The notes beneath the pieces were generated by a model. It was not told where the DNA came from, made no database searches, and worked only from the letters and a program-made list of their open reading frames with translations. From the NCBI GenBank assembly GCA_964517585.1, contig CAZFCB010000024.1, forward strand, positions 1 through 20,397: 20,397 nucleotides of DNA, read 5' to 3'. Source of the stretch: JAGORY01 sp964517585. Its GTDB lineage: Bacteria > Patescibacteriota > Gracilibacteria > Peribacterales > Peribacteraceae. The position numbers and the translations under genes are program-made. Each line of letters starts with the position of its first letter. Within the stretch, counting starts at the first letter, position 1. Shown here in pieces: positions 1 through 7,860 of this stretch.

Positions 1-1
1 G

Positions 2-1117
2 ATGACTCACATAGACCCACAGAAACTGGCAACACTACAGGGTGAGGAACTGCTCTCAACATTAGAGCAGGAAGCTGTCCGCAATGGCATTTCAGATATT
101 CACATCAACCCTCAGAAATCTGCAGTGAAAGTAGAATGGCGCGAACTCGGAGTATTAAAAAAAATACTCGATATTTCCCATGAGAACTTTGAAACAGTGA
201 AGCGCCGAATCAAATTTAAGTCTAAACTAAAAATGAACGTCGAAAACATTGCACAAGATGGTCAGTACACCTTCCCGACCTCTGGACGTATGGTCAACGT
301 TCGTGTTGCAAGCCTCCCGTCACGGTTTGGCGAAGCGTACACACTCCGACTTTTAGACCCTGAGCGCGGTATCGTTCCACTAGAAAAACTTGGTTTTCCT
401 GCTGATATAAAAGCCAAACTCCAAGAGCTGACAGATCTCCCAAACGGACTCATTCTCGTAACAGGGCCTACCGGCTCTGGAAAAACAACGACGCTCTACG
501 CTCTTCTTTCAACGCTGTCAGGAAGTGATCGGAATATTATCACGCTGGAAGATCCTATTGAATACGAACTGAAAGACATTATCCAAAGTCAGGTTGATAC
601 GGAGCACGGCTACACATTCGCTTCTGGACTTCGTGCAATACTCCGACATGACCCCGATATCATTCTTGTCGGAGAAATTCGTGATCAAGAAACAGCGCAA
701 ACAGCCATTGATGCGTCCCTCACTGGTCACTTAGTTCTTGCGACCCTGCATACGAACTCGGCCATCGAAGCGATTCCTCGGCTTCTTTCTATGGGCATTA
801 GTACATATACGTTTGCACCAGCACTACGCGCAGTACTTGCGCAACGTCTTGTGCGCACGATCAATCCAGAGTTTCGTGAAAATCTTTCTGAGCACAAGGA
901 AGGGGAAGCAGGTTATTACACAGGACAGTGCACACTTCCCGAGCTTTTGATCGCGACTGACGCAATAAAAAATATGATTCTGAATCAGTCCACAGCCTCC
1001 GAAATCATGGAGATTGCTAAAAAAGAAGGCTTCCACACGATGAAAGACCAGGGGGAAATCATGATTCAACAGAACATCACCAGTAGGGCTGAAGTATTCA
1101 GGGTTACAGCAGCATAA
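2..1117 (+). CDS. pilB: PilB/GspE-family type IV pilus or type II secretion assembly ATPase, probably 5'-partial
   Basis: Cytoplasmic hexameric ATPase that powers pilin polymerisation at the inner face of the membrane. The visible 371 residues hold the N2 domain (SDIHI near residue 31; QDG near 86), Walker A GPTGSGKTT (155-163), the Asp box LEDPIEYE (182-189), Walker B ILVGEIRD (221-228) and the His box with LATLHTN (246-252). The family is usually about 550-580 aa with an N1 domain in front. The first ATG lies at base 2, so the gene either continues upstream of the window or is a genuinely N1-less form; this cannot be decided here. The two CxxC pairs of the usual zinc-binding loop are absent: between QRLVRTI and ELL there is one cysteine only. 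Retraction ATPases (PilT) are less likely because of the LEDPIEYE/SDIHI context and the PilB-like C-terminal region. No terminator separates it from the next gene. Confidence 0.88.
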   Translation: MTHIDPQKLATLQGEELLSTLEQEAVRNGISDIHINPQKSAVKVEWRELGVLKKILDISHENFETVKRRIKFKSKLKMNVENIAQDGQYTFPTSGRMVNVRVASLPSRFGEAYTLRLLDPERGIVPLEKLGFPADIKAKLQELTDLPNGLILVTGPTGSGKTTTLYALLSTLSGSDRNIITLEDPIEYELKDIIQSQVDTEHGYTFASGLRAILRHDPDIILVGEIRDQETAQTAIDASLTGHLVLATLHTNSAIEAIPRLLSMGISTYTFAPALRAVLAQRLVRTINPEFRENLSEHKEGEAGYYTGQCTLPELLIATDAIKNMILNQSTASEIMEIAKKEGFHTMKDQGEIMIQQNITSRAEVFRVTAA

Positions 1118-1126
1118 AAAGTACCG

Positions 1127-1156
1127 TTGCGTACAACGATCATTGTCACCTATGAT
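1127..1156 (+). promoter_or_regulatory. predicted promoter with near-leaderless start
   Basis: TTGCGT (1127-1132) and TATGAT (1151-1156) are separated by 18 nt. Only 8 nt lie between TATGAT and the ATG at 1165, so transcription would begin at or within 1-2 nt of the start codon. No Shine-Dalgarno sequence is visible. Confidence 0.45.
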
Positions 1157-1164
1157 TGTTGACC

Positions 1165-2892
1165 ATGCTGCCGAGGCATCGTCGACGTCAGTACTTGGCT
1201 GGAAATTCCGCCCCTGGAAGGCCGGCACTCTTCGTACGCCTCATAATCGGAGCTGTGATCTTGTTTGCCGTATGGTTCTTAGCGACAAGTGCTATGAGCC
1301 TCTTCGATAAATCTATCGGCCGCAAGACAGCGGCAGTGCTGGAACTACAGAACCCTGAAGGCGTACAAGTGTCTCTCCAAGAAGAGGAGTGGCAGCGTGC
1401 TGAAAACGGCCTAAAACTGTACGCTGGTGATGCAGTAGCGACGCGAGGAACAGGCGATGCTACCCTTACATTGTTTGATGGCACGAAGGTCAGACTGGAT
1501 ACCGGAACGGATGTGGTCGTGGTTACTTCGGATAATGAGCAGGATGGCAAATCAACAATTTCGTTGAAAGTACGGTCAGGACGACTCTGGGTCGTTACTC
1601 CAGATATTACGACGTACTCTGGCTCCATAGTACGCACTATCAGTACGCTCAATTACTCTGCCGAGATTCCTGCATCTTCTAATATTCTTATCGGCTCCAG
1701 TTTACTTAATGTGATGCGAGCATCTGGGCTTGGTGCCAATGTCACGTTAACGTTCACAAAATCAAAGCCATCTCTGTTTGTTGGCGAAGGTCAGTATCTT
1801 ACTGTATCCGAGCAGGTGAAGCGCCTTATTGACGATGGAAGTGATCCGTATGACTTCCGAGATCCCGTAACGCTCGACCTACTGAAAGATCCATTTCTTG
1901 TGTCAAGCTATGTACTAATGAACAGTACAAATAGTACCGACACATCTCAAGGATCAGGCACATCTCCTCTCCCTACAAACGAACTCCCACTTGTTCTCAC
2001 GTCACCGGAAAACAATGCACCAATAAACGCTAAAACAGTCATTGTCGCAGGAAAAGTAGGCGCTCGCGTTTCACAACTGAAGGTGAATGGACAGAGCATT
2101 ACCATCAAGCCGAATCTCAGTTTCAGTGCTGAACTCAGTCTTCCAAAGGATCAACCGTCATTTCTCATAACAGTTGAAGCACAAGATGTCCAAGGCGTAC
2201 CAGTCGCAAAAATTGAGCGAATTGTGAATAATATTTTCAAAGTTAGCGTCGAGCCTGTTCGTATTAAGTCTCCTGTCGGATCAGGGGAGACGCTACGAAC
2301 ATCTCAAAACGAAGTAGAGATAACAGGCGAAGTATCGTCTGGCATTGCTGCAGTTGTCGTCAATGATTACAAACTGCAACTTTTTACGGCGGGAAACCGA
2401 ACCTGGAGTTACCTTGCGAGTACTAACCTCAACAATCTGAATCCAGGAGAAAACACATTTACCGTGTACGCAATGGACGCGGACGGTAACCGCAGTCCAA
2501 CCAGAACTATTACCATTATTTTTACGCCAGGTAATATACAGTCTGGAACGGGAAGCACATCCAATCTCTCATCTTCCCAGCCAGCCATCAAACAGAACCC
2601 TCCCCTCAGTCCTGGCGTGCTCATCGTGGATAAGCCAGTGTCTGGGGTTTCAGCGGTTACAAGCGAAAAAGAGATCGTGATCGAAGGTCGTACATCCGCA
2701 GATACTGCTAGTATTTCGATTAACGGATATACGCTCTCCTTGTACCTCTCGGGAAAGACGACATGGAACTATATTGCATCGACGGAACTTGGTACTTTGA
2801 AACGAGGTAAGAACGTGTACCGAGTTGTTGCGAGAAATGCTACAGGAGAAATTCTGGACGTACTTGAGTACACGATCACATTTAATCCGTAG
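1165..2892 (+). CDS. membrane-anchored FecR-domain protein with three Ig-like repeats
   Basis: Start at the ATG of 1165 (575 aa) is preferred over the TTG at 1156, because a -10-like TATGAT ends 8 nt before it. A basic N-terminus is followed by one hydrophobic segment (about 23-44), so most of the protein should lie outside the membrane. Residues about 55-150 look like a FecR domain (GDAT.TLFDGTKVRLD and a following strand-rich stretch ending SGRLWVVTP). The C-terminal half carries three Ig-like beta-sandwich units, starting near 275, 370 and 480. The last two are clearly paralogous: both have a VND/ING turn, then TWSYLAST/TWNYIAST, then PGENTF/RGKNVY. FecR-like domains in such proteins are not iron sensors by default, and no FecI-type sigma factor is nearby. 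A structural or adhesive envelope role next to the pilus ATPase is inference. Confidence 0.72.
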   Translation: MLPRHRRRQYLAGNSAPGRPALFVRLIIGAVILFAVWFLATSAMSLFDKSIGRKTAAVLELQNPEGVQVSLQEEEWQRAENGLKLYAGDAVATRGTGDATLTLFDGTKVRLDTGTDVVVVTSDNEQDGKSTISLKVRSGRLWVVTPDITTYSGSIVRTISTLNYSAEIPASSNILIGSSLLNVMRASGLGANVTLTFTKSKPSLFVGEGQYLTVSEQVKRLIDDGSDPYDFRDPVTLDLLKDPFLVSSYVLMNSTNSTDTSQGSGTSPLPTNELPLVLTSPENNAPINAKTVIVAGKVGARVSQLKVNGQSITIKPNLSFSAELSLPKDQPSFLITVEAQDVQGVPVAKIERIVNNIFKVSVEPVRIKSPVGSGETLRTSQNEVEITGEVSSGIAAVVVNDYKLQLFTAGNRTWSYLASTNLNNLNPGENTFTVYAMDADGNRSPTRTITIIFTPGNIQSGTGSTSNLSSSQPAIKQNPPLSPGVLIVDKPVSGVSAVTSEKEIVIEGRTSADTASISINGYTLSLYLSGKTTWNYIASTELGTLKRGKNVYRVVARNATGEILDVLEYTITFNP

Positions 2893-2917
2893 CAAAAAAG
2901 GTTCTGTCACTATTTTG

Positions 2918-3880
2918 TTAGGGTATTTTTATCTCCAGCTTTTTCAAAAGCGCAGAAAAATTGTCCGGAATCTCACAGGCTATGTTGACCTTCTTTTTCG
3001 AGAGCGACATGAACGAGAGTTTCCACGCATGGAGGCAGAGAAAATCTATATCGTTCTTCTGTGAGACATCTTCAGACTGACCGCTGCTATAACTTTGATC
3101 ACCGAGAACAGGATGTCCGATACTTTTGAGGTGAACGCGGATCTGGTGCGTACGTCCCGTATGAAGATCGCAGGCAAGTAATGCGGCAGTGCCAGTCTTT
3201 CCAAGTGTCCGGTACGTCGTACGGGCTTGCCTTGTTGCAGTTGCCTGATACACAGACATTTTGGTTCGTTCCTGTGCATGGCGACCGATCGGAGCATCGA
3301 TAATGGCAGATGCAGGATTCGGAACGCCACAGACAACCGTCAGATATGTCTTCTCGACACTTCTGTCTGCAAACTGCTTCTGTAGTTTCATGTGTGCTTC
3401 TGGAGTTTTTGAGACGAGCAGACAACCCGTTGTTTCTCGGTCGAGGCGATGCACAAGAACCTCGGACTCTGAAAATGACAATTTCCGTTCATAAAATAGC
3501 GGCTTCAGTGCCGAAAGAATTGTCTCTTCCTCTTTCTTCATACCGCTACCAGGGTGCACCGCAATGCCAGCCGGTTTATTTATGACCATACAAAAGTCAT
3601 CCTCAAACAAAACAGGGAGTACTACAGAAGTAATCGTGGACTCAGGTATTGGAGCGGAGGAGGGGAGTGTGTACGTCACGATATCGCCTCCTTCCACAGT
3701 AAACGATGACTTCTTTATTTTTTTCCCCTTGCATTGCACACATCCTGCATCCAAAAGTTTTTGTGCAGCGCTTCGGCTCTTGATGCCCTCCTGCATAGCG
3801 AGGAACTGATCAATACGCAGTCCGCCACCGGAAACAGTGACAGTTCTATACCCGCTTAATCCTTTCGAAGTTTGACTCAT
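2918..3880 (-). CDS. rluD: RluD/RluA-family 23S rRNA pseudouridine synthase
   Basis: Isomerises uridine to pseudouridine in rRNA. The frame is open to 3934, but that would run into tyrS. The internal ATG at 3880 gives 320 aa, the usual family size, and has a -10-like CATACT ending 6 nt upstream. An S4 RNA-binding domain spans about 21-70 (LRIDQFL...SRSAAQKLLDAGCV). The catalytic domain begins near 90 with NKPAGIAVHPG (101-111). The catalytic aspartate is D147 in HRLDRETTG (144-152), and GRTHQIRVHL follows near 245. Which uridines are targeted (RluD-type versus RluC-type) cannot be read from sequence alone. It is divergent from tyrS with a 29-bp gap and convergent with the FecR gene, with 25 bp between stops. 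Confidence 0.92.
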   Translation of the reverse strand: MSQTSKGLSGYRTVTVSGGGLRIDQFLAMQEGIKSRSAAQKLLDAGCVQCKGKKIKKSSFTVEGGDIVTYTLPSSAPIPESTITSVVLPVLFEDDFCMVINKPAGIAVHPGSGMKKEEETILSALKPLFYERKLSFSESEVLVHRLDRETTGCLLVSKTPEAHMKLQKQFADRSVEKTYLTVVCGVPNPASAIIDAPIGRHAQERTKMSVYQATATRQARTTYRTLGKTGTAALLACDLHTGRTHQIRVHLKSIGHPVLGDQSYSSGQSEDVSQKNDIDFLCLHAWKLSFMSLSKKKVNIACEIPDNFSALLKKLEIKIP

Positions 3881-3886
3881 GGCCAG

Positions 3887-3899
3887 AGTATGCCGCAAA
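3887..3899 (-). promoter_or_regulatory. predicted leaderless promoter element of the rluD-like gene
   Basis: On the minus strand this reads TTTGCGGCATACT, with the -10-like CATACT ending 6 nt before the ATG at 3880. The identical 13-mer lies in the same position before the gene starting at 11405. No good -35 is seen. Confidence 0.5.
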
Positions 3900-3909
3900 C
3901 TCGGAGAAG

Positions 3910-5106
3910 ATGACACACGAAGAACTCCTTTCACGGGCCATCAGCGACGTTGTTCCTCGAAAGCTCGCCGAGGACAAGTTGAAGGCAGGAAAACCTCTCC
4001 GGATGTATTGGGGTATCGATCCGACGGGATCGCAGATCCACCTTGGTCACTCTGTGCCACTTAGGAAGATGCGCGCATTTCAGGATGCTGGTCACCATGT
4101 CATCTTGCTCATCGGTAGTTTCACGGCAATGATCGGCGATCCGTCTGGCCGTGACGAAATGCGTCAGGCTCTGACCGCCGATGATGTGAAGAGAAATTTT
4201 GAGACGTACATCGAGCAAGCAAAAAAAATACTGGATATGAAGAAACTGGAAGTCCGTTACAACCACGAGTGGTTAGAGAAACTGTCGTTTAAAGACATTC
4301 TTGGCCTCACGAGCCACTTCACAGTACAGCAGATGCTACATCGCGACATGTTTGCAAAGCGTATAAAAGAAGACGCACCGATTAGTGTTACAGAATTCAT
4401 GTACCCACTGATGGTGGGCTACGACTCGGTGATGCTCGATGTAGACGTGGAACTCGGTGGTAACGACCAACTCTTCAATATGCTTGCAGGGCGCACTCTG
4501 CAGACAGCCTTTGGCAAGAAAGACAAATTCGTTCTCACGACAAAACTCATTGACGGCACAGACGGTCGTAAGATGAGTAAATCCTACAATAATTGTGTCT
4601 ATCTCACAGACAAGCCAGATGACATGTACGGTAAACTCCTTTCAATGCCAGATACTCTCATCACGCTCTACATGGAGTGTTGTACGGACATACCGATGTC
4701 TGATGTTCATGCCGCCGAGAAAGCATTGAAGGATGGCACCGAGAACCCTAAGAACCTGAAAATGCGTCTCGCTCGCGAGATTGTGACGATGTATCACTCA
4801 GAAGCAGAGGCAAAGGCAGCCGAAGAAGCATTTGAGAACGTTTTCAAGAATAAAGGTGTTCCAGATGACATGCCGGCGTACAGAACGAAGAAAGGTGAGA
4901 GTCTCATCGATGCGTTAGTTGCAAGCGGGTTAGTTGCGAGCAAATCCGAAGCCAGACGCCTGATCGAGCAAGGTGGAATCAGAGTACACGAGAAAACAGT
5001 CATGGACGTGAACACCAAGGTAGGGGAGGGGCTAAGTCAAGAAGCTTTAGCGCAAGGAGTTGTAGTAAAAGTAGGCAAAAGGAAGTTCATAAAAATTTCA
5101 TCGTAA
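3910..5106 (+). CDS. tyrS: tyrosyl-tRNA synthetase
   Basis: Charges tRNA-Tyr with tyrosine. At 398 aa it has the usual bacterial length. The class I signatures are HLGH (44-47) in IDPTGSQIHLGH and KMSKS (221-225) after DGR. Between them lie the substrate-pocket segment YPLMVGYDSVMLDVD and the ELGGNDQLFN motif typical of TyrRS. An S4 RNA-binding domain closes the protein (about 331-398, ESLIDALVASGL.ASKSEARRLIEQGGI). The start at 3910 is chosen because the N-terminal residues are family-like. GGAG sits just 3 nt before the ATG, the only Shine-Dalgarno-like sequence I noticed in the window, though its spacing is short. TTGACT (3872-3877) could be its -35. It is divergent from the pseudouridine synthase, so the promoters overlap. 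Confidence 0.95.
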   Translation: MTHEELLSRAISDVVPRKLAEDKLKAGKPLRMYWGIDPTGSQIHLGHSVPLRKMRAFQDAGHHVILLIGSFTAMIGDPSGRDEMRQALTADDVKRNFETYIEQAKKILDMKKLEVRYNHEWLEKLSFKDILGLTSHFTVQQMLHRDMFAKRIKEDAPISVTEFMYPLMVGYDSVMLDVDVELGGNDQLFNMLAGRTLQTAFGKKDKFVLTTKLIDGTDGRKMSKSYNNCVYLTDKPDDMYGKLLSMPDTLITLYMECCTDIPMSDVHAAEKALKDGTENPKNLKMRLAREIVTMYHSEAEAKAAEEAFENVFKNKGVPDDMPAYRTKKGESLIDALVASGLVASKSEARRLIEQGGIRVHEKTVMDVNTKVGEGLSQEALAQGVVVKVGKRKFIKISS

Positions 5107-5167
5107 AAAGCATCTACATACTTTTTTCAGTAGTTTCGACAAGAACGTACTAGTAATTCTGCAGGAG

Positions 5168-5183
5168 CTTAATGTCTCCTTAA
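5168..5183 (+). promoter_or_regulatory. CTTAA-N6-CTTAA direct repeat, putative response-regulator box
   Basis: CTTAA at 5168-5172 and again at 5179-5183, an 11-bp period. This fits the spacing used by OmpR/PhoB-family dimers binding head to tail. It ends 11 nt before the -10 hexamer at 5195. The same repeat, period and distance occur at 7064-7079. Binding by the regulator encoded just downstream is inferred. Confidence 0.6.
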
Positions 5184-5194
5184 TCTTTACGGCC

Positions 5195-5200
5195 TATACT
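5195..5200 (+). promoter_or_regulatory. -10 box TATACT of the two-component operon
   Basis: TATACT ends 8 nt before the ATG at 5209, so the mRNA should be leaderless or nearly so. The -35 area is occupied by the CTTAA repeat, as expected for an activator-dependent promoter. TTTACGGC just upstream resembles the TTTGCGGC found before the -10 boxes at 3887 and 11413. Confidence 0.6.
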
Positions 5201-5208
5201 AGGTACTC

Positions 5209-5874
5209 ATGCACATACTCCTTATTGAAGATCAGGTAAAACTTGCTACGAACATCAAGAAATATTTGGAAGCCGAGCGCTTCGCGGTATCCGTCGAGCA
5301 TGATGGAAACGCTGGTCTTGAGAAAGCCATGACACTAGCCGTTGACGTTATTATTCTCGACGTGAACCTGCCTGGACTGGATGGATTTGCCATCTGCTCA
5401 ATGCTGAGGGAGCAAAAGAGAAACGTGCCTATTCTCATGCTGACGGCCAGAACTAAGCAAGAAGAAGTGATTTATGGACTGAACATGGGTGCAGATGACT
5501 ACCTAAAGAAGCCCTTCGACCTCGACGAATTACTGGCGAGAGTACGTGCGCTGATGCGACGAAAAAGTGAGAGCAAAAAACCAATAATGACAATAGGTGA
5601 GATTACGCTTGATACGAATACGCACGAGGTGTGGAAGAGCGGCAAAAGGATTAGCTTGTCGCCAAAGGAGTATGGGCTACTGGAATTTCTCCTTCGTATG
5701 AAGGGCAGGGTCCAAGATCGCCCTAGCATTCTTGAACATGTGTGGGGAAGAAGAGATGACCTCTTATTATCTCAAACTGTCGACGTGCATATTGCGTATC
5801 TTCGCCGAAAAATTGGAAAAAGTGTGATCCAAACTATTCCAGGAAAAGGCTATATGATCTCTGGGGTATCATAG
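5209..5874 (+). CDS. OmpR/PhoB-family response regulator
   Basis: DNA-binding output protein of a two-component system, 221 aa, full length. The receiver domain spans about 1-115, with the acidic pocket E7/D8, phospho-acceptor D51 (ILDVNLPG), T79 (LMLTA) and K101 (LKKPFD). The C-terminal winged helix spans about 128-220. It contains the trans-activation-loop region SLSPKEYGLLEFLL, the recognition-helix region SQTVDVHIAYLRRKIG and the terminal wing TIPGKGYMI. The histidine kinase gene starts 6 nt after its stop, so the two are almost certainly cotranscribed. The CTTAA direct repeat in its own promoter suggests autoregulation. Family members sense phosphate, envelope stress, metals and more; the signal here is unknown. 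Confidence 0.93.
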   Translation: MHILLIEDQVKLATNIKKYLEAERFAVSVEHDGNAGLEKAMTLAVDVIILDVNLPGLDGFAICSMLREQKRNVPILMLTARTKQEEVIYGLNMGADDYLKKPFDLDELLARVRALMRRKSESKKPIMTIGEITLDTNTHEVWKSGKRISLSPKEYGLLEFLLRMKGRVQDRPSILEHVWGRRDDLLLSQTVDVHIAYLRRKIGKSVIQTIPGKGYMISGVS

Positions 5875-5880
5875 TTTTCT

Positions 5881-7068
5881 ATGTTCAAAAAGATCGAACG
5901 TTCGTTGGCACTGCAATTTACGGGATTTGTCTTCCTTCTGATCCTCATCAATGGCGCACTGTTTCTGATAGCTGATTTTGGGAACGAGGTTCGAAAAACC
6001 CACCATCGACTGATAACGGAAATGGAAAAAGTGCAAATGCTACTACCTGAGCTCTTAAGTGGCATCGAAAAAGTTCCCACTATCGCTCACCCCGAACGAC
6101 TACGGATTGTTGATGAGCGAGGAGCCTCAGTGTTTACCGGAGAATTATTCACGAATCTTCCAATGGAAATTGAAGAAGGATTTTCGATTTGGACAATCGG
6201 TCAGGAAGAATTTATCGTTCTTGCAGTCCCATTTATAGAAAACGCGAAGAATAGTGGATTCATACACATAGCAGAACCGGAGCGCTCCGCAACTGGTAAC
6301 CTTCCCTTCCGTTTATTGATCTATCTCATCGTTAGCATTCTTATTTCCTTCATCACCTACGTCGTTGGAAAATATTTTGCTCGAAGAAGTTTAAAGCCCG
6401 CGGAAGAGATGCTTGTTCGGCTAGAGCAATTTACACAAGACGCCAGTCATGAACTTCGTACACCACTGGCAATTCTTGGCTCATCCTTAGATCTCGCGCT
6501 AAAAACGAAGAAGTATCAAGAGGGGATTACCTCAGCGAAAGAGGATCTTCGGCAGATTGCAGGACTCGTAGAGCATCTTCTTGAAACTGCTAAATCGGGC
6601 AATGTAAAACTTAACATGCAAATAGTGAATATGTCTTCGCTGATGCGAGCATCTATTAGTAAAAGCAAGATACTCGCCGATGCTTCATCGATCATCGTGG
6701 AAGAGAGCATCATGGAAAATGTAAACATTGAAGCTGATCCCATACTCATCGGCCAGGTTATGTTGAATCTCCTCTCCAATGCCATAAAGTTTTCGCACGC
6801 TAGAGGAAGGGTTCAGGTTAATCTGGGAAAGGAATCCTTCTCTATTTCTGACAAGGGGATTGGGGTGAAAGCTCATGATCTCCCTAATATTTTTGATCGA
6901 TTCTATCAGGCTGACAGTTCTCGATTACAAGAAGGATTTGGTCTAGGACTTGCATTTGTACAACAAACCGTTGAAAAGCATGGCTGGCGTATTGAGGTGC
7001 AAAGCGAAGAGTCAAAAGGCAGTACTTTCTCTGTTATCTTTAAGAAGCAAACTCGTCAAATTTCTTAA
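5881..7068 (+). CDS. membrane sensor histidine kinase (HisKA/HATPase_c)
   Basis: Partner of the upstream regulator; 395 aa. TM1 is about 11-31 and TM2 about 143-165. They enclose an extracytoplasmic sensor region of about 110 residues without a recognisable domain. After TM2 there is only a short linker (no clear full HAMP domain) before the dimerisation helix with H190 in QDASHELRTPLAIL. The ATPase domain has the N box ending in LLSNAIKFS (297-305), G1 DKGIG (324-328), the F box FDRFYQ (338-343) and G2 GFGLGLAF (352-359), so all catalytic boxes are present. Its stop codon lies inside the CTTAA repeat that begins the promoter of the next gene. The missing HAMP-like linker and novel sensor region leave the stimulus unknown. 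Confidence 0.93.
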   Translation: MFKKIERSLALQFTGFVFLLILINGALFLIADFGNEVRKTHHRLITEMEKVQMLLPELLSGIEKVPTIAHPERLRIVDERGASVFTGELFTNLPMEIEEGFSIWTIGQEEFIVLAVPFIENAKNSGFIHIAEPERSATGNLPFRLLIYLIVSILISFITYVVGKYFARRSLKPAEEMLVRLEQFTQDASHELRTPLAILGSSLDLALKTKKYQEGITSAKEDLRQIAGLVEHLLETAKSGNVKLNMQIVNMSSLMRASISKSKILADASSIIVEESIMENVNIEADPILIGQVMLNLLSNAIKFSHARGRVQVNLGKESFSISDKGIGVKAHDLPNIFDRFYQADSSRLQEGFGLGLAFVQQTVEKHGWRIEVQSEESKGSTFSVIFKKQTRQIS

Positions 7069-7079
7069 GCTTCTCTTAA
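7064..7079 (+). promoter_or_regulatory. second CTTAA-N6-CTTAA repeat, putative response-regulator box
   Basis: CTTAA at 7064-7068 (overlapping the kinase stop codon) and 7075-7079. It has the same 11-bp period and the same 11-nt distance to the -10 hexamer as the repeat before the regulator gene. No other tandem CTTAA pair was noticed in the window. Confidence 0.6.
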
Positions 7080-7090
7080 CGCAGTTTGCA

Positions 7091-7096
7091 TACAAT
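7091..7096 (+). promoter_or_regulatory. -10 box TACAAT of the small secreted-protein gene
   Basis: TACAAT lies 11 nt after the CTTAA repeat. Transcription would start near 7103, giving a leader of about 38 nt to the ATG at 7141. No Shine-Dalgarno sequence is seen. TTTGC just upstream resembles the TTTGCGGC element of other promoters here. Confidence 0.55.
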
Positions 7097-7140
7097 GTTT
7101 ACGTGCACAGAGACATTTATTTCTATTCTCCCAATTCACT

Positions 7141-7665
7141 ATGAACACGACCATGAAGAAAGTAGTTTCTAGTCTTACAGGTCTTGCAGTCGCGATGCCA
7201 CTCTCAATAGGTGTAGCACTTGCTGACGATACGAATGAAATGAAGATACCCGAAAAAGCCATGACGCAGGAATGCGTGACTGCACGCACTGCTGCAGATG
7301 ACGTACTTATTGCAACGAAGAATACTCAGCACTCCGCTGAGATTGCCGCTATCCAAGCTCATAAGGCAGCTATCATTGCTGCTGCCGAACTCACAGATGC
7401 AACCGCAAAAGCAGCTGCATTCAAGAAGGCCGAAATGGATCACCGGTTATCCATGAAATTATCGATGGAAGCATTTCGCACAGCTACAAAAGAGTCGATG
7501 GAAACCATGAAGGCTGCCTGCGGCACTATGAAAGGTGCGAACAATCACATGATGGGAAATGGTGAAAAAGGCCCGAGAGGTCGAAAAGGCGGCATGATGC
7601 AGAAATTAATGAACTCTTTCGGTAAAGGAAGAGGTCACAATGCAGTAACTCCAAGCGCTCAGTAA
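7141..7665 (+). CDS. small secreted alpha-helical protein, Ala/Met/Lys-rich
   Basis: 174 aa. A classical signal peptide occupies residues 1-28 (KK, hydrophobic core, cleavage after VALA before DD). The mature part to about 128 is one long Ala-rich helical region. A cysteine sits at each end (C45 and C127), suggesting a helical hairpin clamped by a disulfide. The tail (about 130-174) is Gly/Lys/Met/Asn-rich and likely disordered. I do not recognise a named domain. From memory, similar short helical secreted proteins with paired cysteines recur in CPR genomes. The likely control by the adjacent two-component system recalls CpxP/Spy-type envelope-stress chaperones, but that is analogy of context, not homology. 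It ends just before a strong terminator. Confidence 0.8.
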   Translation: MNTTMKKVVSSLTGLAVAMPLSIGVALADDTNEMKIPEKAMTQECVTARTAADDVLIATKNTQHSAEIAAIQAHKAAIIAAAELTDATAKAAAFKKAEMDHRLSMKLSMEAFRTATKESMETMKAACGTMKGANNHMMGNGEKGPRGRKGGMMQKLMNSFGKGRGHNAVTPSAQ

Positions 7666-7692
7666 TTGAGTGAAAAGATCGCTGTCGTACAG

Positions 7693-7722
7693 AAAAAGGG
7701 TCGCGTGGGGCGGCCCTTTTTT
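7693..7722. terminator. bidirectional rho-independent terminator
   Basis: Stem GGGTCG/CGGCCC (with one G-U pair on the plus strand) around a short loop, flanked by AAAAA on one side and TTTTTT on the other. It works in both directions: it ends the secreted-protein transcript (+) and the 32-aa peptide transcript (-). Confidence 0.85.
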
Positions 7723-7754
7723 AAAGCAAAAGTATGATGTAATTCATCATCAAA

Positions 7755-7853
7755 TTATAGAATCAGCAGCCGTAGCATGAGTGCAGGCGCCGCCGTAAGC
7801 ATGACAGAGAGAACGAATGCTTTGCCGATACTGGTGTACTGCTGCTTAGACAT
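7755..7853 (-). CDS. predicted 32-aa single-pass membrane peptide
   Basis: ATG at 7853, stop TAA at 7755-7757. A polar start (MSKQQYTSIGKA) is followed by a hydrophobic stretch (about 12-32, FVLSVMLTAAPALMLRLLIL) with one Arg near the end, as in small membrane peptides. It begins 7 nt after the stop of the STAS-like ORF and lies before the shared terminator, so the two are probably one transcript. No Shine-Dalgarno is visible. The length is short enough that chance cannot be excluded. Confidence 0.4.
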   Translation of the reverse strand: MSKQQYTSIGKAFVLSVMLTAAPALMLRLLIL

Positions 7854-7860
7854 TGGTACT

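Noticed and set aside
1156..1164. TTG start at 1156 for the FecR protein
   Set aside because: It overlaps the predicted -10 TATGAT; the ATG at 1165 fits the 8-nt spacing seen elsewhere.
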